A program made the position numbers and the translations under genes. The notes under the pieces are model-generated. The model made no database searches. It was given only the letters and a program-made list of their open reading frames with translations, and was not told where the DNA came from. Below are positions 55,770 through 64,000 of a stretch of DNA of 64,000 bases, piece after piece (the stretch's first letter is position 1; each line of letters begins with the position of its first letter). Source of the stretch: an uncultured Ruegeria sp. (lineage in GTDB: Bacteria; Pseudomonadota; Alphaproteobacteria; Rhodobacterales; Rhodobacteraceae); contig NZ_CANMFF010000002.1 in assembly GCF_947497005.1 (NCBI RefSeq), forward strand, positions 372,001-436,000, given 5' to 3'.

Positions 55770-56759
55770 TCAGTTTCTTCCAGTGTAGACCCGTGACCAA
55801 TCTTTCGCCATATCGACTATGATCCAGCCCTTGTTCGGTCCCTGATCCAGACCATCAACCAACCCTCCAACAGGGCTTTCGCGGTCATAAGCCCATTCCC
55901 GCTCGGCATCCGTATGATGGATCAGAACCCCCAGACGAGGCCCGTCACCCGAGGTGGTCCAGTCCAGCATGGCGAAATCGCCGTCCGAATTGCCCCCGGC
56001 CAGAATTGGGCGCTTGCCGATTGTGCGTTCGATGTTGATGGGTTTGCCTTCCTTGTCATCGACAAAGGCAATCCCGGGGGCCTTTATGACTGTGGGAACT
56101 CCATCGATGTCTTCGAAGGTGGAATTAGCATAGGTGCCCAAAATCTGTTCAGGCGGGATGCCATAGGCCTGTTCCGCGAAGACCCGCATGAAGTGAATAC
56201 CGCCGCCCGAGACAATATAGGTTTTGAACCCTTCGTCCCGCAGATAGCGCAATAGCTCGACCATGGGCTGATAGGTCATTTGGTCATAGGGCAAACCGGT
56301 GTCTGGGTGCCGGGCCGAGGCCAGCCATTCGGCGACTTCAGTCTGAAACTCCTCGACGCTGGTTCCGGAATGCGATGCGTTCACGACTTCGATCAATGCA
56401 TCGTGGCCCCCTTGAAGAACGGTCGCAAGATCATCTTCGGAGGCAGCTTTCAAAGCAGGTGTGGACAGTATCGATGGATCCTGTTCAGCCAGTTCTGAGA
56501 GCCTGTCCATGGCAAATAAAAACTGGAAGTAAACCGGCTGTTCGGCCCAAAGCGTTCCGTCATTGTCAAACACTGCGATCCGGGCTGCTGGGGTTACGTA
56601 GCTTGCGTTTTCAGGATCCGTCACCGCCTCGACAAATTCAACGATACGGTCCCGCGTTTCCGAGGCCGCCCATGAGGGCAGCGGATCTGCGGATGCCGTG
56701 ACGCTTGCAAATCCATTCAGTACGACTGCAACAGCCAAGGCTAGGGGCGCTCTTGTCAT
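55770..56759 (-). CDS. Exported HAD-superfamily hydrolase
   Basis: A 329-residue protein with a signal peptide (MTRAPLALAVAVVLNGFASVTASA) and a haloacid dehalogenase core. Motif I is VFDNDGTLW, motif II YIVSGGG, and the Asp motif GGNSDGDFAMLDWTT is the third. It is likely a periplasmic phosphatase; the substrate is unknown. The ATG at 56759, preceded by AAGGAAAAAGG, was chosen; an in-frame ATG at 56780 would add a basic MRRRKKA extension. It is downstream of the arylsulfatase, so the pair may act together on sulfated and phosphorylated compounds, but a terminator lies between them. Confidence 0.82.
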   Translation of the reverse strand: MTRAPLALAVAVVLNGFASVTASADPLPSWAASETRDRIVEFVEAVTDPENASYVTPAARIAVFDNDGTLWAEQPVYFQFLFAMDRLSELAEQDPSILSTPALKAASEDDLATVLQGGHDALIEVVNASHSGTSVEEFQTEVAEWLASARHPDTGLPYDQMTYQPMVELLRYLRDEGFKTYIVSGGGIHFMRVFAEQAYGIPPEQILGTYANSTFEDIDGVPTVIKAPGIAFVDDKEGKPINIERTIGKRPILAGGNSDGDFAMLDWTTSGDGPRLGVLIHHTDAEREWAYDRESPVGGLVDGLDQGPNKGWIIVDMAKDWSRVYTGRN

Positions 56760-56812
56760 GGCCTTTTTCCTTCGACGCATGTTTTGGCAAAAATACCGTT
56801 GTTAAAACAAGA

Positions 56813-56843
56813 AACCCGCAGCGCCGTTCAGGTGCTGCGGGTT
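56813..56843 (-). terminator. Intrinsic terminator after the arylsulfatase gene
   Basis: A 10-bp stem (56813-56822 with 56834-56843) followed on the minus strand by TTCTTGTTTT lies 15 bases past the arylsulfatase stop. It separates that gene from the HAD gene. Confidence 0.85.
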
Positions 56844-56857
56844 CAGGTGTCGTGAAT

Positions 56858-58459
56858 TTACTTGGAGCCGACCTGACTGAAGATCTTGTCCTTGGCGTCG
56901 CCAATCGTAAAGCTACCCGGCTTCTGACGCGGCGGGAACTCTTCGAAGGTTTCCAGGAACTGGCCCACATATTCTGCCGCAGGCAACAGCAGATAAACGC
57001 GGTCTATATACCAGTCCCAATAGGTGTTGGACGTGACATTGGACCGCTCATACGGATCGCGGCGCAGGTTAAAGAGCAACGGAATACGCAGTTCGGTCCA
57101 AGGCTCGGCCCAGGCGCGCAAAGTCTGCGGATAACGGTGCTCAAGAAACACTGCTTTCCAGTCGTCATAACGCAGTGCGGTCAGATCACCGTCGTCCGAG
57201 AAGTAGAAAATCTCGTGACGTGGGCCTTCATCTGCTTCACCGGTTAGGTATGGCAGGAAGTTGTATCCATCCAGATGCACTTTGTAGTCTCGCCCGCCGC
57301 CGACTTCGGCCACGGAAATCCCTTCAAGCAGTTGTTCCTTGATGTCCGGATTTCCAGCAACCGCCAGATATGTCGGCAACCAGTCCATGTGATGCATGAT
57401 TTCATTGCTGATTGAACCGGCCTCGATTTGACCCGGCCAGCGAACCATAGACGGTACGCGCCAACCACCTTCGTAGTTGGTGTTCTTTTCACCTCGGAAC
57501 GGCGTCATCGCCGCATCCGGCCAGGTGTTCATGTGCGGGCCGTTGTCGGTGGAATAATGGACGATCGTGTTGTCCGCGATCCCCAGTTCATCCAGCAGGG
57601 CAAGGAATTGGCCGATATGCATGTCATGCTCGATCATCCCTGCTTGGTACTCATCCATGTGCTTGCCGGCGATTTCGTCGGCTTTTGTGCGCATTTCGTC
57701 TTTGACATGAGTACGGAAGTGCATTCTGGTGCCAGACCACCAAACAAACCACGGAACACCTTCTTCGGTCTTGCGCGTAATGAAGTCGAGCGCGGCCGCA
57801 ACCGTTTCGTCATCCACCGTTTCCATACGCTTTTTGGTCAACGGGCCGGTGTCTTCGATCGTTCCGTCAGCCTTGGATTTTATGACCCCCCGCGGACCGA
57901 ACCGTTCGCGGAATTCGGGGTTTTGGGGATAGTCTTCGTTCTCAGGCTCTTCTTCGGCGTTCAGGTGGTAGAGATTTCCGAAAAATTCATCAAACCCATG
58001 ATTGGTCGGTAACATCTCGTCCCGATCGCCCAAATGGTTCTTGCCAAACTGACCCGTTGCATAGCCTTGAGCTTTTAGAAGGCCGGCAATTGTAGGGTCT
58101 TCAACCTGCATGCCCTCTTTTGCACCCGGTAAGCCCACTTTGGACAGACCGGTGCGGAACACAGACTGGCCCATGATAAACGAGGACCGGCCAGCCGTGC
58201 AGGATTGTTCGCCATAGTAGTCAGTGAAGATCATGCCTTCCTTGGCGACTCTGTCGATATTGGGTGTCTGATATCCCATCAGGCCCATGGTATAGGCCGA
58301 GATGTTAGATTGACCGATGTCGTCGCCCCATATCACAAGAATATTGGGCTTTTGATCCTGTGCCCAAGCTGGCAGGGCAAGGGTAACAGCAACTGTTGCC
58401 ACTGCGAACCTGCGCATTGCGCTGCGCCAATTGTTTGCAATCATTCGTGGAGGTGACAT
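56858..58459 (-). CDS. Arylsulfatase (formylglycine-type)
   Basis: A 533-residue exported sulfatase with a signal peptide ending at LALPAWAQ. The formylglycine motif is CTAGR with Cys87 and Arg91; the metal aspartates are in IWGDDIGQ, and the second signature is GKNHLGDRDEMLPTNHGFDEFFG. The cysteine needs a formylglycine-generating enzyme, which is not in the window. It would release sulfate from a sulfated ester in the periplasm. The ATG at 58459 has AGGAG six bases upstream. A divergent Crp/Fnr gene is the likely regulator. Confidence 0.93.
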   Translation of the reverse strand: MSPPRMIANNWRSAMRRFAVATVAVTLALPAWAQDQKPNILVIWGDDIGQSNISAYTMGLMGYQTPNIDRVAKEGMIFTDYYGEQSCTAGRSSFIMGQSVFRTGLSKVGLPGAKEGMQVEDPTIAGLLKAQGYATGQFGKNHLGDRDEMLPTNHGFDEFFGNLYHLNAEEEPENEDYPQNPEFRERFGPRGVIKSKADGTIEDTGPLTKKRMETVDDETVAAALDFITRKTEEGVPWFVWWSGTRMHFRTHVKDEMRTKADEIAGKHMDEYQAGMIEHDMHIGQFLALLDELGIADNTIVHYSTDNGPHMNTWPDAAMTPFRGEKNTNYEGGWRVPSMVRWPGQIEAGSISNEIMHHMDWLPTYLAVAGNPDIKEQLLEGISVAEVGGGRDYKVHLDGYNFLPYLTGEADEGPRHEIFYFSDDGDLTALRYDDWKAVFLEHRYPQTLRAWAEPWTELRIPLLFNLRRDPYERSNVTSNTYWDWYIDRVYLLLPAAEYVGQFLETFEEFPPRQKPGSFTIGDAKDKIFSQVGSK

Positions 58460-58631
58460 TGAGTGCTCCTGATTTAACGAGCTTTAACAACCCGGAAAAT
58501 TGAAATTTAGAAGAAGCGGCTAGCTTTAAGGTCGAAGCCGCAGGCAAGTTGTTGAATGCCTGAACAAAAATTAGCTGTTTGTCCGGGAATCGAACGGAAC
58601 TAGCTTAAGCGATGAAACGTATCTAAAACTT

Positions 58632-58641
58632 ATCATATGAT
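58632..58641 (+). promoter_or_regulatory. Palindrome ATCATATGAT before the Crp/Fnr gene
   Basis: A perfect 10-base palindrome lies 18 bases before the start of the Crp/Fnr-family gene, in the 199-base spacer shared with the arylsulfatase. It resembles half of a Crp/Fnr-type operator but lacks the TTGA/TCAA ends, so it is only a candidate binding site. Confidence 0.3.
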
Positions 58642-58658
58642 CATTTTGAAAGATACAA

Positions 58659-59339
58659 ATGTTTGATACTGATGGAGATCTGCGGATCCTGACTCAAACC
58701 GACTGGTTTGGCACGCGCGCTTCAAGTTTTCAGAAGAATCTTATGACTTGTGGGGTTCCCAAAACCTTTGACCCTGGCGAAACCCTTTACCATTATGGTG
58801 ACCAGGCAAATGGCATTTACGCTGTACTTGATGGATCTGTTCAGATCACTGCGCCTGCCGACGACGGGCAGGAACTTGTCTTGCATCAGGACGGTACAGG
58901 CTTCTGGATCGGGGATCTCGCACTTTTTGCCGAAGCGCAGAGACTGGTCAGCGTAGTGGCCACGCAAAAGACACGCACATTGTTCTTTCCCAACTCCCGC
59001 GTGGAACGAATGGTTCAGGAAACCCCCGAATACGTTCGTGATTTCTATGCGCTGACTCGTGAAAATATGAAGACTGCTTTACGTATTATGGCGAACTTGG
59101 CGGTAACTGGATCGGAAAAGCGTCTGGTGCTGCGGTTGCTGCATCTGGACGAAGGCGCTTCGAAATCGGATGGCTGGATCGTTGTGTCTCAGGAAGAGCT
59201 TGCTGAACTGGTGGCGGTATCTCAGCCGACTTTGCACCGAAATCTTCACCGCCTGGCGGATTTAGGTCTTGTAGAGTTAGCTTATGGTAGGCTGAGGTTG
59301 ATCGATAGGCGCGAGTTGATCGCAAGCTGTCAAAGTTGA
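58659..59339 (+). CDS. Crp/Fnr family transcriptional regulator
   Basis: A 226-residue regulator. Residues about 15-125 form the cNMP-binding-like fold (GETLYHYGDQANGIYAVLDGSVQI; FWIGDLALFAEA), and the HTH at the C terminus is SQEELAELVAVSQPTLHRNLHRLADLGLVEL. No FNR cysteine cluster is present; the only Cys are isolated, so oxygen sensing through a [4Fe-4S] cluster is unlikely. The effector is unknown. It is divergent from the arylsulfatase, the likely target. Confidence 0.9.
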   Translation: MFDTDGDLRILTQTDWFGTRASSFQKNLMTCGVPKTFDPGETLYHYGDQANGIYAVLDGSVQITAPADDGQELVLHQDGTGFWIGDLALFAEAQRLVSVVATQKTRTLFFPNSRVERMVQETPEYVRDFYALTRENMKTALRIMANLAVTGSEKRLVLRLLHLDEGASKSDGWIVVSQEELAELVAVSQPTLHRNLHRLADLGLVELAYGRLRLIDRRELIASCQS

Positions 59340-59342
59340 AAT

Positions 59343-60572
59343 CTAAGGATTGAGCGGGGGCAGGGATCTGCTCTGCCGTGTTGCCGAACCCCTCAGCGCA
59401 CCTAGGCTCTGTAATGCAGACCCCCAATCCTCTGGTCTCTTTTGAGGTATCTTGGAATACCGCGCCGCGCCGATCTGCGTCAGACTGCGCTCGAGACCCG
59501 AAGAGCGCGCGGGTTGAGTGCTACGCGATTTCCAAAGCTCTAACGCCTCGTAAGCAGCGGGCAAGTCCTGTGATTGCAGGGCGTTTCTCAAGGAATCGAA
59601 AGCATATTTTTCAGAGGCGAAGTATGAGCGCCGCCGCTCAGCCTTCCAAACTTTATAGCGGGGGCGAAGAAAACGCACCAATGCCCAAAGCGCGAGTGCA
59701 AGAACTGTAAGACAAAGCACCGCCTGGATGATGGTTTCCATATCAGGCGGCTGCCGCTTGGGCGGTGTAAGGGTAAGTTCGATTGATGGAACCGAGGCCG
59801 TTTCGACCAGATTGGTGTCCAGATTGAACCAGTCGATCGAAACTGCTGGCAATTGTGCTTTACCGCCTTCCTGCGCGATGTACACAGTTTCTTCGACGCG
59901 TTGTCCGGACAGCACGCCACGATCTTCGGTTTCTAAAAATCGGGGCTCTTTGGGATAGGCGCGCAGCAAAGGGCTTTGGACTTGCGACGACAACTGGGGG
60001 ATCATCAAAGGCGTGGTGCCCGTGACTATCGCGCTTAACTCGCGAGTGATGGCATCGCCTGCCTGCATGTCTGTCGGGCCGTCCGTTTTCTGGTTAAGAG
60101 AGAAACCGGTCGCGATAATCAACGGATCAAGTCCTCTGGCGCCTTCGGGGATCTCGGCGCTGAGCTGTATGGGCGGAAGCGGCAGAGAGATCTGGATGGA
60201 GTCGTTGGTCTGAGGATCGGCATAGGTCACGACAACCTCTTGCGCATCGAACGCGACCGGGCCTGCTGCCAAAGGATACACCCGATAGCTGCGCTGCACA
60301 CCCGACCATGTCTGACCGTTCACGGTTTCGCTAACCGGTCCGGAGGCCCGTTCTGGCAGACGAACCAGTAGGTTTTGGTGTTCCAGGGATGGAAATACCG
60401 GTGGTTGCGGCATGAACGTTGGAACCAAGACCTTGATGCGAACGATTGCTGGCTGTCCTACGATGACGGCCTCGTTCGGGACGTCAATGGTAACCTGCGG
60501 CTGGCTGGCCTGATTACTCTGAGCGAGCACTGGAAGCGGTAGAAAGAGAATGAAGAAAACAAGGTATCTCAT
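59343..60572 (-). CDS. BatD-like protein
   Basis: A 409-residue protein with a signal peptide (MRYLVFFILFLPLPVLAQ), a beta-sandwich extracytoplasmic part with immunoglobulin-like repeats, one membrane helix near residues 283-303 (AVLCLTVLALALWALVRFL) and a basic cytoplasmic tail. This layout fits BatD of the MoxR-Bat systems. It is the last gene of the operon and overlaps the VWA-TPR gene stop by four bases. Confidence 0.78.
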   Translation of the reverse strand: MRYLVFFILFLPLPVLAQSNQASQPQVTIDVPNEAVIVGQPAIVRIKVLVPTFMPQPPVFPSLEHQNLLVRLPERASGPVSETVNGQTWSGVQRSYRVYPLAAGPVAFDAQEVVVTYADPQTNDSIQISLPLPPIQLSAEIPEGARGLDPLIIATGFSLNQKTDGPTDMQAGDAITRELSAIVTGTTPLMIPQLSSQVQSPLLRAYPKEPRFLETEDRGVLSGQRVEETVYIAQEGGKAQLPAVSIDWFNLDTNLVETASVPSIELTLTPPKRQPPDMETIIQAVLCLTVLALALWALVRFLRPRYKVWKAERRRSYFASEKYAFDSLRNALQSQDLPAAYEALELWKSRSTQPARSSGLERSLTQIGAARYSKIPQKRPEDWGSALQSLGALRGSATRQSRSLPPLNP

Positions 60573-62065
60573 TCTCTTTGCACCTGATTATCCAGTAGGA
60601 ACCTGTTCTTCAGGAAATCCTGCATATCGGTGTCAATCGTACTGATCCACTGATCAGATGACAAAGTCTGCGGCCCGTCCCTGGTGGTTTGAACCGTGGT
60701 TTCGCTGCCGCGCGCCGCGTCATTGTCAAACACCGTGTCATCAGCTCCGATGCCAGCCTCTTCACCTGTATCAGACTGTTCGCGCGTCGTTTCAACATAG
60801 TCCAGGATGGCCTTGGACACTTCGAGATTGTGCTGGGCTTCCGGCCAGTCCGGACGACGTTCCAGAGCTGCTTCGAAGGCAGATATGGCAGGACGGTATT
60901 CTCGGTTTCTTATGCGTGCCATCCCTTCGGCAAACGCGGCCTCTGGGGTATCCAGCGCGAAAAAAATGGACGATGCTTCCGAATATTGACCATCCCTGAG
61001 ATAAGCATATCCCTTGTAATATGGATCCTCAAACAACTCTGCTGCATCACCGAAGCGCTTTTGGTTCATTGCGTTCTGACCCTGCTGGTCGGGGGTTAAA
61101 AACCAATCTCTCCACCCCTCTGCGCTCGATCCGGATGGCGGCAGCACGAACATAGACAGCACTGCCCAACGGATCACCCATCCCTTGCGGAACCATAGCA
61201 GGGTCAACAAAGCAGCAGGCCAGGCCAAGATCCAGCCATTGTCCTGCCAATCCAGGCGTTCATCGTCATCCAGAGCCATTGTATAGGCTGATTCAATCTG
61301 GCGCATCAGTCGAATGATGTCCCGGTCATCGTCTGAAAATGGAACAATGGATGCGCCCCGGACGTTGTCCAACTGGGCGATGCGATCACCATCAGGCAAC
61401 ATGGTGAGAATGAAAATGTCAGTAGTTGAGGAGGTTAACCCCGTTACTTGAGATGGATCCAGGTCATCCAGAACGAACAGCACAGCCCCTGGGGTATCGC
61501 TGTCACCAAGAATGGACTGAGCCAACACAAACGCGCCGGCAGCGGCGTCCCCCGCAGCAGGCATTACCGCCGGCGTCAAACCCTCAAGCAAAGGGCGAAG
61601 AATGTTGGCGTCTTCGGTCAAGGGGGCGACACGGTGCGACGAGCCCGCATAGGCGATCAGGGCGGTGCGTGCGCCTGCGCGTTCGTTGATCAGGTCAGTG
61701 ATCTTGAACCGTGCTCGGTCCAGCCGTGAGGGCGCAAGGTCAGTGTTTTCCATGCTGTCGGTGACCTTAAGAGCGATCACCAACGGCGCGGTATCTGCAA
61801 TCAACGGGTTGGGCGCACGCGACCAAGTCGGACCTGCGGCAGCGAGCGTGACAAGTGTTGCTATGATCATGGCAACATCAATGGGGTGAATGTACCGGGT
61901 CTCATCCTGACCCAACTGTAAGGCCGCCGCAAGGTGTGGGGCGATCCCCATAGGCGGTTTGGCCTCAGCCGAATGGTTGGGTCTGATCACCCACCATAAC
62001 GCGATGATCGGGATGAGAAGCAGCAGGTAGTAGCCTCGGATAAAATGGAAATCTGTCAGGTCCAT
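60569..62065 (-). CDS. VWA-domain protein with TPR repeats (BatB/BatC-like)
   Basis: A 498-residue protein with N-terminal membrane helices (residues 12-26 and about 62-80), a von Willebrand A domain (about 90-300) and a TPR region (about 330-430, with EFEDPYYKGYAYLRDGQYSEA-type repeats), followed by an acidic tail. It looks like a fusion of BatB and BatC. The MIDAS motif is altered: the DxSxS position reads K-V-T-D-S (residues 100-104) instead of D-x-S-x-S, so metal-mediated ligand binding may be lost. The ATG at 62065 lies two bases after the BatA stop. Confidence 0.8.
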   Translation of the reverse strand: MDLTDFHFIRGYYLLLLIPIIALWWVIRPNHSAEAKPPMGIAPHLAAALQLGQDETRYIHPIDVAMIIATLVTLAAAGPTWSRAPNPLIADTAPLVIALKVTDSMENTDLAPSRLDRARFKITDLINERAGARTALIAYAGSSHRVAPLTEDANILRPLLEGLTPAVMPAAGDAAAGAFVLAQSILGDSDTPGAVLFVLDDLDPSQVTGLTSSTTDIFILTMLPDGDRIAQLDNVRGASIVPFSDDDRDIIRLMRQIESAYTMALDDDERLDWQDNGWILAWPAALLTLLWFRKGWVIRWAVLSMFVLPPSGSSAEGWRDWFLTPDQQGQNAMNQKRFGDAAELFEDPYYKGYAYLRDGQYSEASSIFFALDTPEAAFAEGMARIRNREYRPAISAFEAALERRPDWPEAQHNLEVSKAILDYVETTREQSDTGEEAGIGADDTVFDNDAARGSETTVQTTRDGPQTLSSDQWISTIDTDMQDFLKNRFLLDNQVQRE

Positions 62066-62067
62066 TG

Positions 62068-63051
62068 TCAAACGACCCTTTTGCGCCGCTGGGAGAAATG
62101 GAACCCGGCGACGCTGATCAGAATGACGATGAACGCAAGCACCAATGGAACATGGGCAAGGCTTTGCGTAGGGCGATAGCTTTGTGTTTCGACGATTCTG
62201 GGGTTCAGTTTATCAATGCGTTCGTATGTCTGTTCCAGAGCAGCGGTATCGTCGGCAAAGAAGTACGCTCCGCCCGTGCGATCGGCGATGTCCTGTAGTG
62301 CCTGCAAATCCACACGGTCTTCGCCCGAGGCATTCGGATCTCCAACACCAATCGTGTAGATGACTACATTCTTTTCAGCGGCGATTGCCGACGCATTGAC
62401 AGGCGTCATGCGGCTGGAGGTATCGGCGCCGTCACTGAGGACGATCATGAGGCGCTGCTCGACCTCGCTGGACTCAAAGGTTCGAATTCCAAGCCCGATT
62501 GCATCGCCCAGGGCTGTGTTCGGACCGGCCATGCCAACTTGAGTTTGATCCAGGAACCCATTCAAACTGTTCAGATCTTCCGTGAACGGAGCTTGAATAA
62601 ACGCGCGTGTTCCAAAGATGATCAAGGCCATTCTGTCACCATCTCTCTCGGAAATGAACTGTTTCAGAACATCCTTGACGGCCTCCAGCCTTTGCATCGG
62701 AGCACCGGACCCGGTTTGGAAGTCGCGCTGATCCATCGAGCCCGAGATATCCAATGCCAGAACGACATCTCGGGCGGACTTTTCCACCACGAAAGAATTG
62801 CCCAAATGTTCCGGACGGGCCAGTGCCAGAACCAAAAGCAGCCAGACCACGATGACACTTGCCGTTTGAAGCCAGGCCCGGCTTCGGATCATTGATCCGG
62901 ACTTCGGCTCAACGCCCGCGGCTCGCGCAACGCGACGAAAAAACGGAATACGAATGGACGCGGTTTTTTCGCGCTGGGGTGGAGCAATCATATGAACCAG
63001 CACTGGCAGTGGAAGCAACAGAAACACCCACGGAGCAGCAAATGAAATCAT
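62068..63051 (-). CDS. VWA-domain protein (BatA-like)
   Basis: A 327-residue membrane-anchored protein. One helix is at residues 5-22, a second at about 65-80, and a third near the C terminus (PLVLAFIVILISVAGF). The VWA domain has an intact MIDAS: DISGSM at residues 101-106 and a later LSDGADTSS. It overlaps the DUF4381 stop by one base (TGATG). In the Bat system BatA and BatB act with a MoxR ATPase, the likely next gene outside the window. Confidence 0.88.
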   Translation of the reverse strand: MISFAAPWVFLLLPLPVLVHMIAPPQREKTASIRIPFFRRVARAAGVEPKSGSMIRSRAWLQTASVIVVWLLLVLALARPEHLGNSFVVEKSARDVVLALDISGSMDQRDFQTGSGAPMQRLEAVKDVLKQFISERDGDRMALIIFGTRAFIQAPFTEDLNSLNGFLDQTQVGMAGPNTALGDAIGLGIRTFESSEVEQRLMIVLSDGADTSSRMTPVNASAIAAEKNVVIYTIGVGDPNASGEDRVDLQALQDIADRTGGAYFFADDTAALEQTYERIDKLNPRIVETQSYRPTQSLAHVPLVLAFIVILISVAGFHFSQRRKRVV

Positions 63052-63524
63052 CACGTACCCCGATACGGTTTGTGGGATTTGATCCAATGCCGCGCAAGCT
63101 GTATCAATGCGAGGTTTGGTGGAAGGTCCTTGTATGGCGCTTCAATCAGCGTTTGACCCCTTTTTGATTTAAATTCAATATTATTAGAGGTTAGCGCGAG
63201 AAAGTTCAGCCACTCATCTCCATGCATTCCGGCGACCTGGTCGCGCGGATACGCGGCCAGTGCAGTGCGGCGAAGGATTTCTGCAACCTTTGCCGAAGGG
63301 ATGTCAGGTGTTGCAAGCTCTACCAACGCATATTGTCTGTATGCGTTCGCTCGTCTGCGTCTGACGATCATGACTCCAGCGAAAACAACAAAGACCAGCA
63401 GAATTGCAACCAACACGATCCATCCCCAAGTCTGCGGTATCATCGATACAGGCGCGGGCTCTGGTGCCGGCTTGAGCATGTCTAACAGATCAACCAGAGA
63501 TTTCCCGCTGGTGTCGACGCTCAT
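63051..63524 (-). CDS. DUF4381 domain protein
   Basis: A 157-residue protein with one membrane helix (residues about 32-53, WGWIVLVAILLVFVVFAGVMIV) followed by a basic RRRRANAY stretch and a cytoplasmic helical domain. This is the DUF4381 family, which occurs between DUF58 and VWA genes of Bat operons. The ATG at 63524 has AGGGGG before it. It starts four bases inside the end of the DUF58 gene. Confidence 0.85.
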   Translation of the reverse strand: MSVDTSGKSLVDLLDMLKPAPEPAPVSMIPQTWGWIVLVAILLVFVVFAGVMIVRRRRANAYRQYALVELATPDIPSAKVAEILRRTALAAYPRDQVAGMHGDEWLNFLALTSNNIEFKSKRGQTLIEAPYKDLPPNLALIQLARHWIKSHKPYRGT

Positions 63525-64000
63525 TTCTGCCCCCTGCGATGGCCAAACAGCCGCAACAACTGATCCAGAGCGGGTTCCGAAGTTGTCAAAGGAACGACCG
63601 GAAATCCATATCGACGTGACCACGTATGCAGTTGCGCCAACCTGTCCTCCATGGACTTGCGAATTTTCACTGACAACTCAGGGTCGGAACTGTCGATTTC
63701 TATCTGCGCGTTTCCGTCCGAGACTGTCAGTTTCAGATCGGGTGCCAGAATGCGTGCGGTGGGATCAGCAATATTGAACACGATCAGATCGTTTGAGAGC
63801 GCCATGCGGCGCAGCAAGGACTCCGATCTTGCGTCAAGCCCGTCGCAGTCTGAAAACAGGCAGATCAGTCCGCTGGTTTGGGTGATATGCACCGCTTCTG
63901 TTAGCATGTCGTTCAGAGACAGGGTCGGCTGTGGGGCCAAGGCTGCGTGTAAGGCTGAATTCGCCGCTCCGATAGAAGACAGAAACCGCGTGAGGGCAGC
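63521..64000 (-). CDS. DUF58 domain protein, C-terminal part (cut by window edge)
   Basis: The last 159 residues of a DUF58 protein, reading to the window edge without a start in view. The core SGLICLFSDCDGLDARSESLLRRMALSNDLIVFNIADP resembles the VWA-like strand-helix of DUF58. The family often sits next to a MoxR AAA+ ATPase, which should lie beyond the edge. It overlaps the DUF4381 start by four bases, so the Bat operon is coupled throughout. Confidence 0.85.
   Translation of the reverse strand, partial: AALTRFLSSIGAANSALHAALAPQPTLSLNDMLTEAVHITQTSGLICLFSDCDGLDARSESLLRRMALSNDLIVFNIADPTARILAPDLKLTVSDGNAQIEIDSSDPELSVKIRKSMEDRLAQLHTWSRRYGFPVVPLTTSEPALDQLLRLFGHRRGQK

Overview
The window is an ordinary, gene-dense chromosomal segment from an alphaproteobacterium, most likely a marine Roseobacter-group member of the Rhodobacterales. 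This rests on a class II (B12-dependent) ribonucleotide reductase, a GTTC-N7-GTTC LexA operator, a Hint-domain protein of the type common in this order, a fused TAXI-TRAP transporter, a trimethylamine methyltransferase-family protein and a formylglycine-type arylsulfatase. I see no insertion sequences, prophage, CRISPR array or other mobile DNA. The window opens inside ribonuclease D and closes inside a DUF58 gene, so both ends are partial genes.

Layout. 1-8.3 kb: rnd end, a lipoprotein, sufE, a corrinoid set (DUF1638 protein, Hint protein, B12-binding protein), a radical SAM protein, gltA and gltX. 8.3-20.3 kb: comEC, lexA with its SOS box, moeA-moaC-trpC-trpD-trpG on the minus strand, a divergent polysaccharide deacetylase on the opposite strand, then trpE and ppiD. 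20.3-25.3 kb: an aminotransferase, gpt, fabI, pdxH, a double cold-shock protein, a DUF192 protein, tRNA-Pro and a lipoprotein. 25.3-32.8 kb: nrdJ with a long leader holding a probable NrdR box pair and a terminator-like hairpin, a 290-base hairpin-rich stretch after nrdJ, a small EF-hand protein, the MttB-family protein and a small outer-membrane barrel. 32.8-45 kb: a second aminotransferase, a YjbR protein, the cysS-cimA-phytoene-synthase-like run, an MFS transporter diverging from an AlkA-like glycosylase/esterase/acetyltransferase run, a pseudouridine synthase, an HNH protein, dsbB, a YqaA-like membrane protein and tRNA-Leu.

45-64 kb: a TAXI-TRAP uptake operon ending in a universal stress protein; an ABC exporter-type operon (ATPase, FtsX-like permease, AttH/CrtC-like lipocalin); a potassium channel and a cardiolipin synthase; an arylsulfatase with a HAD-family phosphatase-like partner, divergent from a Crp/Fnr regulator; and a MoxR/Bat-type operon (DUF58, DUF4381, two von Willebrand A proteins, BatD).

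No wholly new multi-gene system is evident. The most promising unexplained signals are noncoding: stacked palindromes in the leader of the corrinoid-protein gene, the nrdJ leader, and the run of hairpins after nrdJ. At protein level the odd items are a BatB-like VWA protein whose metal site is altered, a phytoene-synthase-family protein without the catalytic aspartates, and a ComEC without the metallo-beta-lactamase motif.
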